Part shown: piece by piece, positions 26,355 to 34,804 of the stretch
How positions within the stretch are numbered: the first letter of the stretch is position 1
Layout of the letters: each line of letters begins with the position of its first letter
NCBI GenBank assembly: GCA_934464705.1
Contig: CAKSKB010000008.1
Location: forward strand, 52,382-116,381
Length of the DNA: 64,000 nt
DNA from: an uncultured Clostridia bacterium
Lineage (GTDB): Bacteria; Bacillota; Clostridia; HGM11514
Reading direction: 5' to 3'
The notes under the pieces: generated by a model
Databases searched by the model: none
What the model was told of the DNA's origin: nothing
Seen by the model: only the letters and a program-made list of their open reading frames with translations
Translations under genes and position numbers: made by a program

Positions 26355-26906
26355 TTAATTACGAAATCTGTCAACCTTATAAACGGTTGTCCCGTCTTCT
26401 TCGGTGCTTACATATCTGAACTTGTCATATACTCTGTCGGTAAAGCTGTTGATTTTATAAATCGAAGCACCGTCTTCTTCCGTTCCTATGTACTGGAACT
26501 TATCGAGAACAAATTCATCACCGAGATAAATGCTGCCTGCATTTCCGGAAGTGAAAGCGAAAAAGCTGAAATCATTGTTTGCTGCATCGCTCGGAGTAAA
26601 TTCCACTTCAAATTTCTTTTTTTCTTCTGCTTTGATGTCAAGAGTCTGAATCTTGCTCTGAATAAGCTTTCTGTAACCGCCGTTTTCAGAATACTCGGCA
26701 ACAACAAATGTAACCTTGTCGTCAGCACCGTTATTCTGAAGCATAACATTGATTGTACCCTTACCGCTCTGGTAAGAATCGTAGTAAACGCCGTCATACG
26801 AAAGACGAACGCCCTCAGCAATACTTACATCGGATGCGTCGGCAAAAACAGTTACCGCAGAAAGAACGGTCAGTATTGCCAAAGCCAAGCATAATAATTT
26901 TTTCAT
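26355..26906 (-). CDS. Small secreted protein with a duplicated C-terminal motif
   Basis: 183 residues with a signal peptide (KLLCLALAILTVLSAVTVFA). Residues about 28-125 look like one Ig/FN3-like beta-sandwich. The C-terminus carries two tandem copies of a roughly 25-residue motif: DKFQYIGTEEDGASIYKI and DKFRYVSTEEDGTTVYKV. No anchor was seen. I do not recognise the family. A strong own promoter (26938-26966) and GAGGAGG ribosome site suggest abundant expression. It opens a run of three genes for secreted proteins with no obvious enzyme motifs. Confidence 0.8.
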   Translation of the reverse strand: MKKLLCLALAILTVLSAVTVFADASDVSIAEGVRLSYDGVYYDSYQSGKGTINVMLQNNGADDKVTFVVAEYSENGGYRKLIQSKIQTLDIKAEEKKKFEVEFTPSDAANNDFSFFAFTSGNAGSIYLGDEFVLDKFQYIGTEEDGASIYKINSFTDRVYDKFRYVSTEEDGTTVYKVDRFRN

Positions 26907-26937
26907 AAATTTTAAACCTCCTCAAAGCTATACTTAT

Positions 26938-26966
26938 ATAATATACCTAAATTACAAATTTGTCAA
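26938..26966 (-). promoter_or_regulatory. Strong sigma-A promoter of the small secreted protein
   Basis: Minus-strand TTGACA (26966-26961), 17-nt spacer, TATTAT (26943-26938), abutting the stop codon of the preceding gene. Confidence 0.8.
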
Positions 26967-26969
26967 TAG

Positions 26970-27896
26970 TTAACTGAAAAATTCTTTTAAAAAGTCTGCC
27001 GTTTCGGATTTTAAATCCGCAATTTTCTCGTTAAACCGCGCCCTTTCGGTATCGCTCATATCTTCATTATAAATCTTTTTTGCGTCTGAGATTTCACTTT
27101 TATATTTTTCACGGATACATTCGTTTGTAACAGCATATTCTCCGGTGCTCGCATCGTCAATCACTTCGGCAATTACAGGCTTAACAATATCGACAAACTT
27201 CCTTTCTTTGGCAATAAACTTTTGACCGCCATCGTAAGGAGGTTTTCTGCAAAGCCAGAGATATGCGTCATCAAGATAAAGAAGCACCTCTTTGTTTGCC
27301 TCCGCATTTTTGTCAAACCATTCTTTTTTATGCACACCGTCAAGCTCGGTTTTTGCGCTGTTTACGACACCCGAAATATCTTCCCGGGAAGCGCACTCAT
27401 CAATAAGATTATTGTATTTTTCCAAAATACCGTCAATTGCAGCCAACTCTTTTTCTCTGTAAAGCGTTTCGTCCGCAATGTAATCCGACAGTTCCGATTT
27501 CGCCGCAGACTTCGCATCCAAAAGCTCTTTTTCACTTTCCGTAATAACCGAATACTGCCCGTTCTCCGCAGTTATATATACGGCTTCGGAATAAAAATAC
27601 TCCCCGGATTTCACCGCAAAGCGGCGCAACGCATAAAACCCGTCCTTCAAACCGGAAATTTTAAGGCATGCGTTGTCGGATATATCCGCACCTATCTGCG
27701 GCATTTTTACCGAAGACTTTCCGGCAGACAATTCAAACCCCACGAAATCGGCGCTTCCGCTTCCGCCGTCGGCGAAAAGAGAAAGTCCGTTTTCGGTTTC
27801 CCAGCAAAGAGCACCGAATGTTATCTCACCCTCGGCAAACACCGTGTTTGAGGCAAGCAATATTAAAATCAGTACCGCTAAAATTCTTTTTTTCAT
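26970..27896 (-). CDS. Secreted protein with helical C-terminal domain, unknown function
   Basis: 308 residues with a signal peptide (residues 1-21, ending VFA). An N-terminal beta domain (about 22-115) is followed by helices. The last 75 residues, from KFVDIVKPVIAEVIDD, resemble the C-terminus of the next gene upstream (27907-28611), so the two share a domain I cannot name. It starts 10 nt after that gene, so the two are probably co-transcribed. No catalytic motif or anchor was seen. Confidence 0.75.
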   Translation of the reverse strand: MKKRILAVLILILLASNTVFAEGEITFGALCWETENGLSLFADGGSGSADFVGFELSAGKSSVKMPQIGADISDNACLKISGLKDGFYALRRFAVKSGEYFYSEAVYITAENGQYSVITESEKELLDAKSAAKSELSDYIADETLYREKELAAIDGILEKYNNLIDECASREDISGVVNSAKTELDGVHKKEWFDKNAEANKEVLLYLDDAYLWLCRKPPYDGGQKFIAKERKFVDIVKPVIAEVIDDASTGEYAVTNECIREKYKSEISDAKKIYNEDMSDTERARFNEKIADLKSETADFLKEFFS

Positions 27897-27906
27897 AAAA
27901 CCGCCG

Positions 27907-28611
27907 TTAATTCATGACCATGGCAACAAAATATCTGCGTGCCTGCTCATCAATATTTCCCCTTAATTTTTTGTCAAATGCGTCACGCTGTTCCTTGGAA
28001 TCCATGCTTTTAACCTTCGCAATTTCATCGGGATATGTGTTTTTGACATAATCCTTCGTAACCGCAACTCCCCGTTCCCCTGCCGCTATCGTATCCCTCA
28101 CGACCGGCAGAATTATATCGAGAATTTCTTTCTCTTTATCGGTAAATTCTATTTTCTGAATCTGGTCATACACAATTCTCAGGTTCGTCATAAGCTCGCA
28201 GGTTTCACTTATTGAGAACACAACCGGCTCTCCCCATATCTTTTCACCGCCGGACACAACATACGGTGTCAGGCTGTACGGCCCTTCATCGGCACGAAGA
28301 GGTCTGCCCGTAAGCTTAAGCATAAAATTTTTCACTTCTGCATTTCCGACAAGCTTTATATCAAACGGCTTGTAATACTCGCCGATTTCCTCGTTTATGC
28401 ACTTTAATTCGCAGCCGGCATAATCGATTTCGCCGCCGACATCCGCAGAAAAGGTCAAAACCCCCATATATCCGAGATACTCGTAACCGCTGCTCATCGT
28501 GCAGAGGTGGTTTTCTTCATATGTATATTCTCTCGTTATACCCTCGGCGTAAACAAAGCCGCAGCAAAAAACCGAAAACAAAACAAGCATAAGGCAAATT
28601 ATTTTCTTCAT
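27907..28611 (-). CDS. Secreted protein sharing a C-terminal domain with its neighbour
   Basis: 234 residues with a signal peptide (ICLMLVLFSVFCCGFVYA). A beta-rich segment (about 24-150) precedes a helical C-terminus starting at EILDIILPVVRDTIA that aligns with the end of the 26970-27896 product, including the spacing VTxxYVKxxYPDEIAKVK versus VTxxCIRxKYKSEISDAK. The Cys pair near the signal peptide end does not form a good lipobox. The family is not recognised. It lies 11 nt after the CorA gene, so transcription may run from there. Confidence 0.75.
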   Translation of the reverse strand: MKKIICLMLVLFSVFCCGFVYAEGITREYTYEENHLCTMSSGYEYLGYMGVLTFSADVGGEIDYAGCELKCINEEIGEYYKPFDIKLVGNAEVKNFMLKLTGRPLRADEGPYSLTPYVVSGGEKIWGEPVVFSISETCELMTNLRIVYDQIQKIEFTDKEKEILDIILPVVRDTIAAGERGVAVTKDYVKNTYPDEIAKVKSMDSKEQRDAFDKKLRGNIDEQARRYFVAMVMN

Positions 28612-28622
28612 TTTATACCTCC

Positions 28623-29549
28623 CTACAATATTTTTTTCTTTTTAAAATAGTAAATTTCCACCGCAATAATCAATACGGAAACAACCGCAACCGCCAAATA
28701 ACTGTACTTCCAGTGAAGCTCCGGCATATTTGTAAAATTCATACCGTACCAGCCGGCGATAAGGCTGAGCGGCAAAACAAGCGTTGTCACAACGGTAAGG
28801 ATTGTCATAATTCTGTTCTGGTTTATGTCGATTTGCGACTGGTACAGTTCACGAAGCTGCGTCAGGTACTCCTGAATCGTGTCGGTATAATTGTGAAGCC
28901 GTTCCGCCCTGTCCGAAAACAGCTCCCAGCCGAACCTCGAACCGGATTCTTCGTTTCTGAAAATATTCTGCATATAATCCCCGATTTCGGAAAGCTGCAT
29001 ATAATACGCTCCGCACACGGAAATATATTTTTTGTACGAAATAACGGTCTTGTGAAAGTTGCCGCATTTTCCGCCGATTATGCTCTCCTCGTACTTTTCA
29101 AGATGCTTTTCCGATTTTTGCAGATACATAACATCATTTGCAATCATATTATTGAAAAATCCAAGAAGAACATCCTGCAGGGAATCATCTGCATCGGTTT
29201 CTTCAAAGACCATGGTTTTAACCCTGTGGATAAAATCGTCATCGCTTACAAGCCAAAGCTCATGTCTGTCCATATAGAAGCCGAAAGAAAAGGCATTTTG
29301 TTCCGCTTCGCGAAGGCGCGGAGCATGAACCACACCGCAAACATACCCCCTGCGGCGCTCCGCCTTGCAATATTTAAGCAGCTGCATATCGTTGAGAATA
29401 TCGGCGCCTGTCTGTTTATCCTTATCAAAGATTTCTTCAAACTCTGCGGAGTTAAGAAGCAGGATTCTGTCACCCTCAACTTCATACAGTTTTTCTTTCG
29501 GAATCCCCGGAACTTTTTCGCAACCGTCTTTAAGCAAATAGATTTCCAT
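28623..29549 (-). CDS. CorA-family divalent cation transporter
   Basis: 308 residues. A large N-terminal cytoplasmic alpha/beta and coiled-coil domain (1-240) is followed by two transmembrane helices near the C-terminus, the first ending in the signature YGMNF (GMN selectivity filter, about residue 270), then the acidic loop TNMPELHW and a lysine-rich tail. CorA proteins form pentameric channels for Mg2+ and related ions. The start at 29549 has no strong ribosome site, only AGGTAGTTTAAATG-type spacing. Confidence 0.9.
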   Translation of the reverse strand: MEIYLLKDGCEKVPGIPKEKLYEVEGDRILLLNSAEFEEIFDKDKQTGADILNDMQLLKYCKAERRRGYVCGVVHAPRLREAEQNAFSFGFYMDRHELWLVSDDDFIHRVKTMVFEETDADDSLQDVLLGFFNNMIANDVMYLQKSEKHLEKYEESIIGGKCGNFHKTVISYKKYISVCGAYYMQLSEIGDYMQNIFRNEESGSRFGWELFSDRAERLHNYTDTIQEYLTQLRELYQSQIDINQNRIMTILTVVTTLVLPLSLIAGWYGMNFTNMPELHWKYSYLAVAVVSVLIIAVEIYYFKKKKIL

Positions 29550-29637
29550 TTAAACTACCTCGATTTTGTCTTACTTTTATTATACTGTAAAACCGCATTT
29601 AATGCAAGTAGTTTTTTAATTAAAAGTATGTAACAAC

Positions 29638-29667
29638 GAAGTCCGGAAATTCACATTTCCGGACTTC
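29638..29667. terminator. Hairpin between the CorA and glycyl radical genes
   Basis: A 13-bp perfect inverted repeat (GAAGTCCGGAAAT / ATTTCCGGACTTC) around a 4-nt loop. It follows the glycyl radical enzyme stop on the minus strand; the T tract is weak, so efficiency is uncertain. Confidence 0.6.
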
Positions 29668-29677
29668 ATCGGCAATC

Positions 29678-31633
29678 TTAAATTTTATATTCTGTTCTTT
29701 TTATTATGTGATTCTGAAAAGCAGGATCAAGTTCATCAAAATATCCGCTCCAGCCCCAGACCCGAACAATAAGATTCGGATATTTGCCTGGATGTTTTTG
29801 CGCATCGAGCAGTTTTTCTCTGTTTATTGAATTAAGCTGAAGCTGATGTCCGCCCAAGAGTATAAAATTCTTGACCAGCTGCGCTACTTTTTCAGCTCCG
29901 TCATGGTTGCGAAATGTTGTATCATGAATCTCAATCGTCAGGGGGCCGCCGTTTACTATTCTCTTTAAGTCGAACTTTGTAAACGATTGTATAACCGACA
30001 GCGGACCTGCCGTGTGCGATGTTATTGCAGGGGAAAAGCTTGAAGAATATGGGGCAAATGCATACCTTCCGTCAGCGGTAGCGCCCACTTTTCTTGATGA
30101 ATAGATGTACTCATGAGCGCTTCCGGTTCCGGGGCGGCATATCCCTCCGGCGGCATTTCTAAGCGTTTTCATATGAGTACAGAACACATCCATCAAATCA
30201 GACGCAAGGCTGTCTGCACAGTCATCATTGTTTCCCATTTTCGGGCAGGCGCAAAGCTCACTGTGAAGCTGTTCAAATCCCTCGAAATTTGCATCGAGCG
30301 CCCTAATCACTTCTTCTGCCGTATACTTTTTTTCTTCAAATATAAGCTTTTTTATGGCACAAAGCGCATCTGCTGCATTGGCTATACCGGCTCCGTGAAA
30401 ACCGTAGTTGTTATACTTTGCACCGAATTCGGTATAATCTTTTCGTTTTTCTATACAGCTTTCTGAGAAAAGTGAATTTATAATATGCGGAGGGCGCATG
30501 TCTGATTTTTCAGATTCTTCCAAAAGCCTGTCGCACTCGTCCTCAGCCGCTGATTTGAAAAATTCAAAAAATTCTTTGTAAGTATTACAGTTCGCAGCGT
30601 GGTTATATAAGCTTTCATTCACAATTTTCGGAAAATTAACAGTAGCAATATTCGGAATATCCCTTGCATCGGGGACTATAAATTCCCAGCATGCCGCAAC
30701 ACTGTAATTGTAAGCGTCGGCGGGCGCATAGCCGAAATCAATCAGACCGGGAATTACAACATCGTCATTGTTGTATTGCGGAAAACCCAATCCTTGTTTT
30801 GTCATTTCGGTACCGAGGATATAGAGCGAATCGGGCGTATTTTTGTTAACACGCAGATTTATTTTCGGGTCAATCAGCCCCAGTTCCATAGAGGCTTTCA
30901 TGCAGATTTCGGAAAGTTCACTGAAACTGTCGGTTCCGTCCTCATTAAGACCTCCGAGCATCAGACTCTGTCCGTCATCTCCTGCCTGAACGCCGGGATA
31001 TAAATCTATATCGAAGTTAATGCTGATAAAAAACTCTTCTGTCCATTCGAGTATTTCATCATAAGAAACGCCTCTTTTTATATCCGCCAGATAGAAGGGA
31101 TACATATATTGATCGAATCTGCCGAGCGTAACATGCATAATTCCGCTTATACGCATAGAAAATATCATTATTTTCATCATTACAAGCGCTTCGTAATAGC
31201 TTTCGGGAGCGTTTTGGGGAATTCTTTCAAGTGCGGCTTTCAATTCCCCGTGCGCAGCTTTTTTGTATTTGTCGCAAAGCCTGTATATCCCCAAAATTGC
31301 CTTTTCGGCCGAATATGCAAATTCATTTTTCGGCGAACCCTTCATTTTTTTCAGGACATAATCAAAACCGTTATTTAAATACATGGCATAACTCGGTGCA
31401 AAATTACCGCAACTGTCACATTCCGCTTTGTTGTTATAGCATCTGTTATAGCGGTTGAAACCGATTCGGTCGCCGGGAAACAAAACAGGCTCTTCAAAAT
31501 CCATATAATCACAGAATATTTCCGCACTCTCCGTCAGTGTTTGCGCTTCTGTCGCAAGCTCTTTGGAAACACGGTTTTTCAGATAGTCTTTCTTTTTCAA
31601 AATTTCAATAAGATTTTTAACTCTTTCTGTCAT
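29678..31633 (-). CDS. Glycyl radical enzyme (pyruvate formate-lyase family), unassigned class
   Basis: 651 residues. The C-terminal glycyl radical motif RVWGWSGYF puts the radical on Gly627, 24 residues from the end, as is usual. The thiyl Cys is Cys315 in SVAACWEF, with Glu317 in the CxE arrangement seen in dehydratase, lyase and decarboxylase classes, not the adjacent CC of pyruvate formate-lyase. The protein is clearly shorter than the common 750-900 residue classes, and its N-terminus has a cysteine cluster (CYNNKAECDSCG, about 65-76). Its activase follows 21 nt upstream in the same operon. The substrate is unknown; no microcompartment or substrate-transport genes are adjacent. Confidence 0.9.
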   Translation of the reverse strand: MTERVKNLIEILKKKDYLKNRVSKELATEAQTLTESAEIFCDYMDFEEPVLFPGDRIGFNRYNRCYNNKAECDSCGNFAPSYAMYLNNGFDYVLKKMKGSPKNEFAYSAEKAILGIYRLCDKYKKAAHGELKAALERIPQNAPESYYEALVMMKIMIFSMRISGIMHVTLGRFDQYMYPFYLADIKRGVSYDEILEWTEEFFISINFDIDLYPGVQAGDDGQSLMLGGLNEDGTDSFSELSEICMKASMELGLIDPKINLRVNKNTPDSLYILGTEMTKQGLGFPQYNNDDVVIPGLIDFGYAPADAYNYSVAACWEFIVPDARDIPNIATVNFPKIVNESLYNHAANCNTYKEFFEFFKSAAEDECDRLLEESEKSDMRPPHIINSLFSESCIEKRKDYTEFGAKYNNYGFHGAGIANAADALCAIKKLIFEEKKYTAEEVIRALDANFEGFEQLHSELCACPKMGNNDDCADSLASDLMDVFCTHMKTLRNAAGGICRPGTGSAHEYIYSSRKVGATADGRYAFAPYSSSFSPAITSHTAGPLSVIQSFTKFDLKRIVNGGPLTIEIHDTTFRNHDGAEKVAQLVKNFILLGGHQLQLNSINREKLLDAQKHPGKYPNLIVRVWGWSGYFDELDPAFQNHIIKRTEYKI

Positions 31634-31654
31634 AATGCGAAAACATCCTTTCCG

Positions 31655-32500
31655 TTACATGATTTTAAGCGTAATGCCGCAGCTTTTAAAAAGTTCTGTC
31701 GGAGGTGAAACAGTCAAATCGGGGTTGAACTGCGGAGTATACTTTCTTCCGCAAAGCGAATATTTTGCGCCGGCAAGTTTGTTGTACGGCAAACCCTCGG
31801 CATAAGTTACTCCGTAAAATTCGAGAACATTGATTATGTCGTTCAAGTTCCGTTCGGTTGCTGTTACCCCGGGTATTAACGGAATCCTGACGATGAAATC
31901 TCTGCCGGACTCTGCAAGCAATGCGAAATTATTTAAAATTACCGAACTGTCCGCACCGGTATATTGTTTAGAAGCCTCTTTGTCAATAACCTTCAAATCG
32001 AAAAGAAACATATCGGCAAGCCCAAGTATTTCTTTGAACAGTTCTTTATCGCAATATCCGCTCGTCTGTACGGCAGTGTGAATATCGCCTTTCAGAGTTT
32101 TTAAACATTCAGACAAAAATTGATGTTGGCATAATGGTTCTCCGCCCGAGAAGGTCACACCGCCGTCCGCATAGAAAATCTTGTTTTTGCGGAGTTTTGA
32201 GCACAATTCATCGGCTGTATATTCCTCGCCGCAAACTCTTATGAGATTTTTCGGGCATACATTTACACACTCTTCAATAAGCGTACTTTTTCCGGTCAGT
32301 TTAACTGCCGTTTCTATACATTTTCCACAGTGAATACATTCGTTTTTGTTTTTTAAAATCTCCTTTTCGAAAGATTGCCCTTCGGGATTATGACACCAGC
32401 TGCACTTCAACGGACAGCCTTTTAAAAATACGGTGGTTCTTATCCCGGGGCCGTCAAAAACCGAAAATTCCTCGATGGAAAACACCATTCCTTTGCTCAT
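31655..32500 (-). CDS. Glycyl radical enzyme activating enzyme (radical SAM)
   Basis: 281 residues from the ATG at 32500, which has GGGAGG about 10 nt upstream; the longer frame would run through the divergent promoter. Seen: the radical-SAM motif CPLKCSWC near residue 24, the glycyl-radical-activase preface FDGPGIRTTVFLKG, and an inserted ferredoxin-like domain with CIHCGKC and CVNVCP, found in activases of non-PFL classes. It generates the glycyl radical on the neighbouring enzyme with S-adenosylmethionine. GGEP and later barrel segments are intact. Confidence 0.93.
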   Translation of the reverse strand: MSKGMVFSIEEFSVFDGPGIRTTVFLKGCPLKCSWCHNPEGQSFEKEILKNKNECIHCGKCIETAVKLTGKSTLIEECVNVCPKNLIRVCGEEYTADELCSKLRKNKIFYADGGVTFSGGEPLCQHQFLSECLKTLKGDIHTAVQTSGYCDKELFKEILGLADMFLFDLKVIDKEASKQYTGADSSVILNNFALLAESGRDFIVRIPLIPGVTATERNLNDIINVLEFYGVTYAEGLPYNKLAGAKYSLCGRKYTPQFNPDLTVSPPTELFKSCGITLKIM

Positions 32501-32528
32501 GCGATATCCGCCTCCCGTTATTAATTTT

Positions 32529-32574
32529 AATATATCACATTGAACTTGACAATTCAAGAAACTTGTTGTATAAT
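32529..32574. promoter_or_regulatory. Overlapping divergent promoters of the glycyl radical operon and its AraC gene
   Basis: Plus strand: TTGACA (32546-32551), 17 nt, TATAAT (32569-32574), a perfect consensus for the AraC gene at 32616. Minus strand: TTGAAT (32557-32552), 17 nt, TATATT (32534-32529) for the activase-enzyme operon. The -35 boxes are side by side, so a bound regulator could switch both. Confidence 0.8.
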
Positions 32575-32615
32575 TTAAGACAAAAATTATCTTATTTTGA
32601 AAACAAGGTGATTGA

Positions 32616-33383
32616 ATGATTATATACCAAGCCAAAAATTCCATTGAGAATTATGCATATAACTGTTATATCTATAACAATTGCGAATGGGCGTTTCATT
32701 TCCACAAAAATTATGAACTCATTTATGTAATTGACGGGGAACTTGAAGCAACGGTAGACGGCAGGTCATTCAGAATCCAAAAGAATGAGTTTTCGCTGAT
32801 TTTGCCGAATAACATTCATCATCTGCACACTCCCGTTTCATCGAAGGTATGGATAGGGGTATTTTCCGCCGATTACATTAAGAGCTTTGATGATTTTATG
32901 AAAGACAAGGCTAATGTAAAAACTATTTTCTGCGCAGACAAAAAGTTAATGCCGTATATAAAAAAGCTTTTAACAACGGAAATACCGCATCTTTTTACAA
33001 TGCAGTCCATACTGTACGCCATATGCAGCGAATATGTGAAAGCCGGCGAGTTTTATACTTATAACAGAGATACAAACGACTTACCTATCAGAATATATGA
33101 ATATACAAAGGACAACTTTAATAAAGATATTTCACTTAAGACAATTGCTGCGGATTTGGGGTATGACTATCATTATATTTCAAGGGTATTTCACAGCGTT
33201 TTCCACATGAATTTCAGAGGATTCCTGAATCAGTTCAGATTAGATTATGCACTGAACCGCCTGAAATCAGGAATTTCGATTACAGAACTTGCGTTCGAGA
33301 GCGGATTTGGAAGTGTGCGCACATTAAACAGAAGTTTTAAAGCGGTTTACGGAAAATCACCGAAAGATATGATAAAAAAATAA
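32616..33383 (+). CDS. AraC-family regulator, divergent from the glycyl radical operon
   Basis: 255 residues. N-terminal cupin (about 18-85) with WAFHFHKNYELIYVIDGE and a C-terminal double helix-turn-helix (about 150-255) with ISLKTIAADLGYDYHYISRV and SITELAFESGFGSVRTLNRS. The shared 115-bp control region makes it the likely regulator of the enzyme-activase operon, responding to its substrate or product. AAGGTGA precedes the ATG. A bidirectional terminator follows. Confidence 0.93.
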   Translation: MIIYQAKNSIENYAYNCYIYNNCEWAFHFHKNYELIYVIDGELEATVDGRSFRIQKNEFSLILPNNIHHLHTPVSSKVWIGVFSADYIKSFDDFMKDKANVKTIFCADKKLMPYIKKLLTTEIPHLFTMQSILYAICSEYVKAGEFYTYNRDTNDLPIRIYEYTKDNFNKDISLKTIAADLGYDYHYISRVFHSVFHMNFRGFLNQFRLDYALNRLKSGISITELAFESGFGSVRTLNRSFKAVYGKSPKDMIKK

Positions 33384-33416
33384 TTAGACAAACGAAAAGT
33401 ACGGGATTGGCAAAAG

Positions 33417-33448
33417 AAAAAAGGTCCGGAATTTTCCGAACCTTTTTC
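33417..33448 (+). terminator. Terminator of the AraC gene
   Basis: AAGGTCCGG and CCGAACCTT arms around AATTTT, followed by a T run on the plus strand; A residues on the other side allow some activity for the convergent ribosomal operon. Confidence 0.75.
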
Positions 33449-33501
33449 GGCAATCTGAAACCGCTGTCAAAGCGGTCTTAAATGCATAATTAAAATTTCA
33501 A

Positions 33502-34194
33502 TCAGCCGATCTGAGCGCCGTTAATTCTGATGCCGGGGCCCATTGTAGTGGTGATTGCAACGCTCTTAAGATACTGACCCTTTGCAGCCGCAGGCTTAGC
33601 CTTAACGATTGCAGCCATAAGGGTGGAGAAGTTTTCCTGTATCTTCTGAGCGCCGAAGGAAACCTTACCGATGGGGCAGTGAATGATATTCGTCTTATCC
33701 AAACGATACTCAATCTTACCTGCTTTGATGTCGGCGATAGCCTTTGCAACATCGGGAGTAACGGTACCTGCCTTCGGGTTAGGCATAAGTCCTTTAGGAC
33801 CGAGAACCTTACCGAGGCGGCCAACAAGACCCATCATGTCGGGAGTAGCAACAACGATATCAAAGTCGAACCAGTTTTCGGACTGAATCTTTGTTACCAT
33901 ATCTTCAGCGCCGACGAAATCAGCGCCGGCTTCTTTAGCGATGTCGGCATTTTCGCCCTTAGCGAAAACAAGAACTCTAACAGTTTTACCTGTTCCGTGA
34001 GGGAGAACAACCGCACCTCTAACCTGCTGGTCAGCGTGACGGGAGTCAACACCGAGCTTGATGTGAGCTTCAACAGTTTCGTCAAACTTAGCCTTACCTG
34101 TCTTAACTACGATTTCACAAGCTTCAGCAGGGGCATATAATTTTGTTTTATCGATAAGCTTAGCGCTTTCGACATACTTTTTACCCTTTTTCAA
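33502..34194 (-). CDS. rplA: 50S ribosomal protein L1
   Basis: About 230 residues. Seen: KKGKKYVESAKLIDK at the N-terminus, VVLPHGTGKTVRVLVF, ADFVGAEDMVTKIQ, and PDMMGLVGRLGKVLGPKGLM. It binds 23S rRNA at the L1 stalk and in many bacteria represses its own mRNA. I prefer the TTG at 34194, 9 nt after GGAG; a TTG at 34200 is in frame but too close. A clear L1-like leader site lies just upstream (34212-34241). Confidence 0.97.
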   Translation of the reverse strand: MKKGKKYVESAKLIDKTKLYAPAEACEIVVKTGKAKFDETVEAHIKLGVDSRHADQQVRGAVVLPHGTGKTVRVLVFAKGENADIAKEAGADFVGAEDMVTKIQSENWFDFDIVVATPDMMGLVGRLGKVLGPKGLMPNPKAGTVTPDVAKAIADIKAGKIEYRLDKTNIIHCPIGKVSFGAQKIQENFSTLMAAIVKAKPAAAKGQYLKSVAITTTMGPGIRINGAQIG

Positions 34195-34211
34195 ATTCAA
34201 TAACTCCTTTC

Positions 34212-34241
34212 GTGGTTATACGGAGCAAAAGCTCCTCCCAC
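34212..34241 (-). promoter_or_regulatory. L1-binding leader site before rplA
   Basis: Minus-strand GTGGGAG, then GAGC-TTTT-GCTC hairpin, then CGTATAACCAC: a GUGG/CCAC outer stem, asymmetric internal loop with GAG on one side and about 7 nt on the other, and an inner stem. This is the form of the r-protein L1 autoregulatory site. Confidence 0.65.
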
Positions 34242-34259
34242 AATACTTGAAGGCCGGAA

Positions 34260-34685
34260 TCAGTCTCCAACCACAACACCCATACTTCTGCATGTACCTG
34301 CGATCATGCTCATAGCAGCCTCGAGGGAAGCAGCGTTCAAATCGGGCATTTTTGTTTCTGCGATTTTACGGACATCCTCTTTAGAGATTGTAGCAACCTT
34401 AGTCTTATTCGGAACACCCGAAGCCTTGTCAATTTTGCAAGCCTTTTTGATAAGAACAGCTGCCGGAGGAGTCTTAGTTATGAACGAGAAAGACCTGTCC
34501 GCATAAACCGTGATAACAACAGGAATAATAAGACCTGCGTCCTTAGCGGTTTTTTCATTGAATTCTTTACAGAAGCCCATGATGTTAACACCATGCTGAC
34601 CCAAAGCGGGACCAACCGGCGGTGCAGGAGTAGCTTTACCTGCGGGAATCTGCAATTTAATGAAACCTGAAATTTTCTGAGCCAT
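34260..34685 (-). CDS. rplK: 50S ribosomal protein L11
   Basis: 141 residues, the standard length. Seen: GFIKLQIPAGKATPAPPVG, the GQHGVNIMGFCKEFN loop, and the C-terminal rRNA-binding domain with MIAGTCRSMGV. It binds the GTPase centre of 23S rRNA. AGGAGGTGC precedes the ATG at 34685. The gap to nusG holds an L1-type leader site. Confidence 0.98.
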   Translation of the reverse strand: MAQKISGFIKLQIPAGKATPAPPVGPALGQHGVNIMGFCKEFNEKTAKDAGLIIPVVITVYADRSFSFITKTPPAAVLIKKACKIDKASGVPNKTKVATISKEDVRKIAETKMPDLNAASLEAAMSMIAGTCRSMGVVVGD

Positions 34686-34712
34686 TAGTATGCACCTCCT
34701 TACGATACAAAT

Positions 34713-34753
34713 GTGGTAATTGGCGAAACCAATAAATTTTTGATTTCTCCCAC
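34713..34753 (-). promoter_or_regulatory. L1-binding leader site before rplK
   Basis: Minus-strand GTGGGAG, an AAATCA/TGGTTT inner stem, then CGCCAATTACCAC. It has the same GUGG/CCAC closing stem and GAG internal loop as the site before rplA, so L1 probably represses both cistrons. Confidence 0.6.
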
Positions 34754-34804
34754 TTATATAACCGGCGAACGGAAGTTCGCTAATTATCAGTTTTCAGAGC
34801 AGTT

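Noticed and set aside
28713..29633. A 306-codon plus-strand frame opposite the CorA gene
   Set aside because: The minus-strand product carries the GMN motif and two C-terminal helices; the plus frame has no recognisable feature.
31655..32644. Longer activase start at 32644
   Set aside because: It would run through both divergent promoters and the start of the AraC gene; the ATG at 32500 has a strong ribosome site and matches family length.
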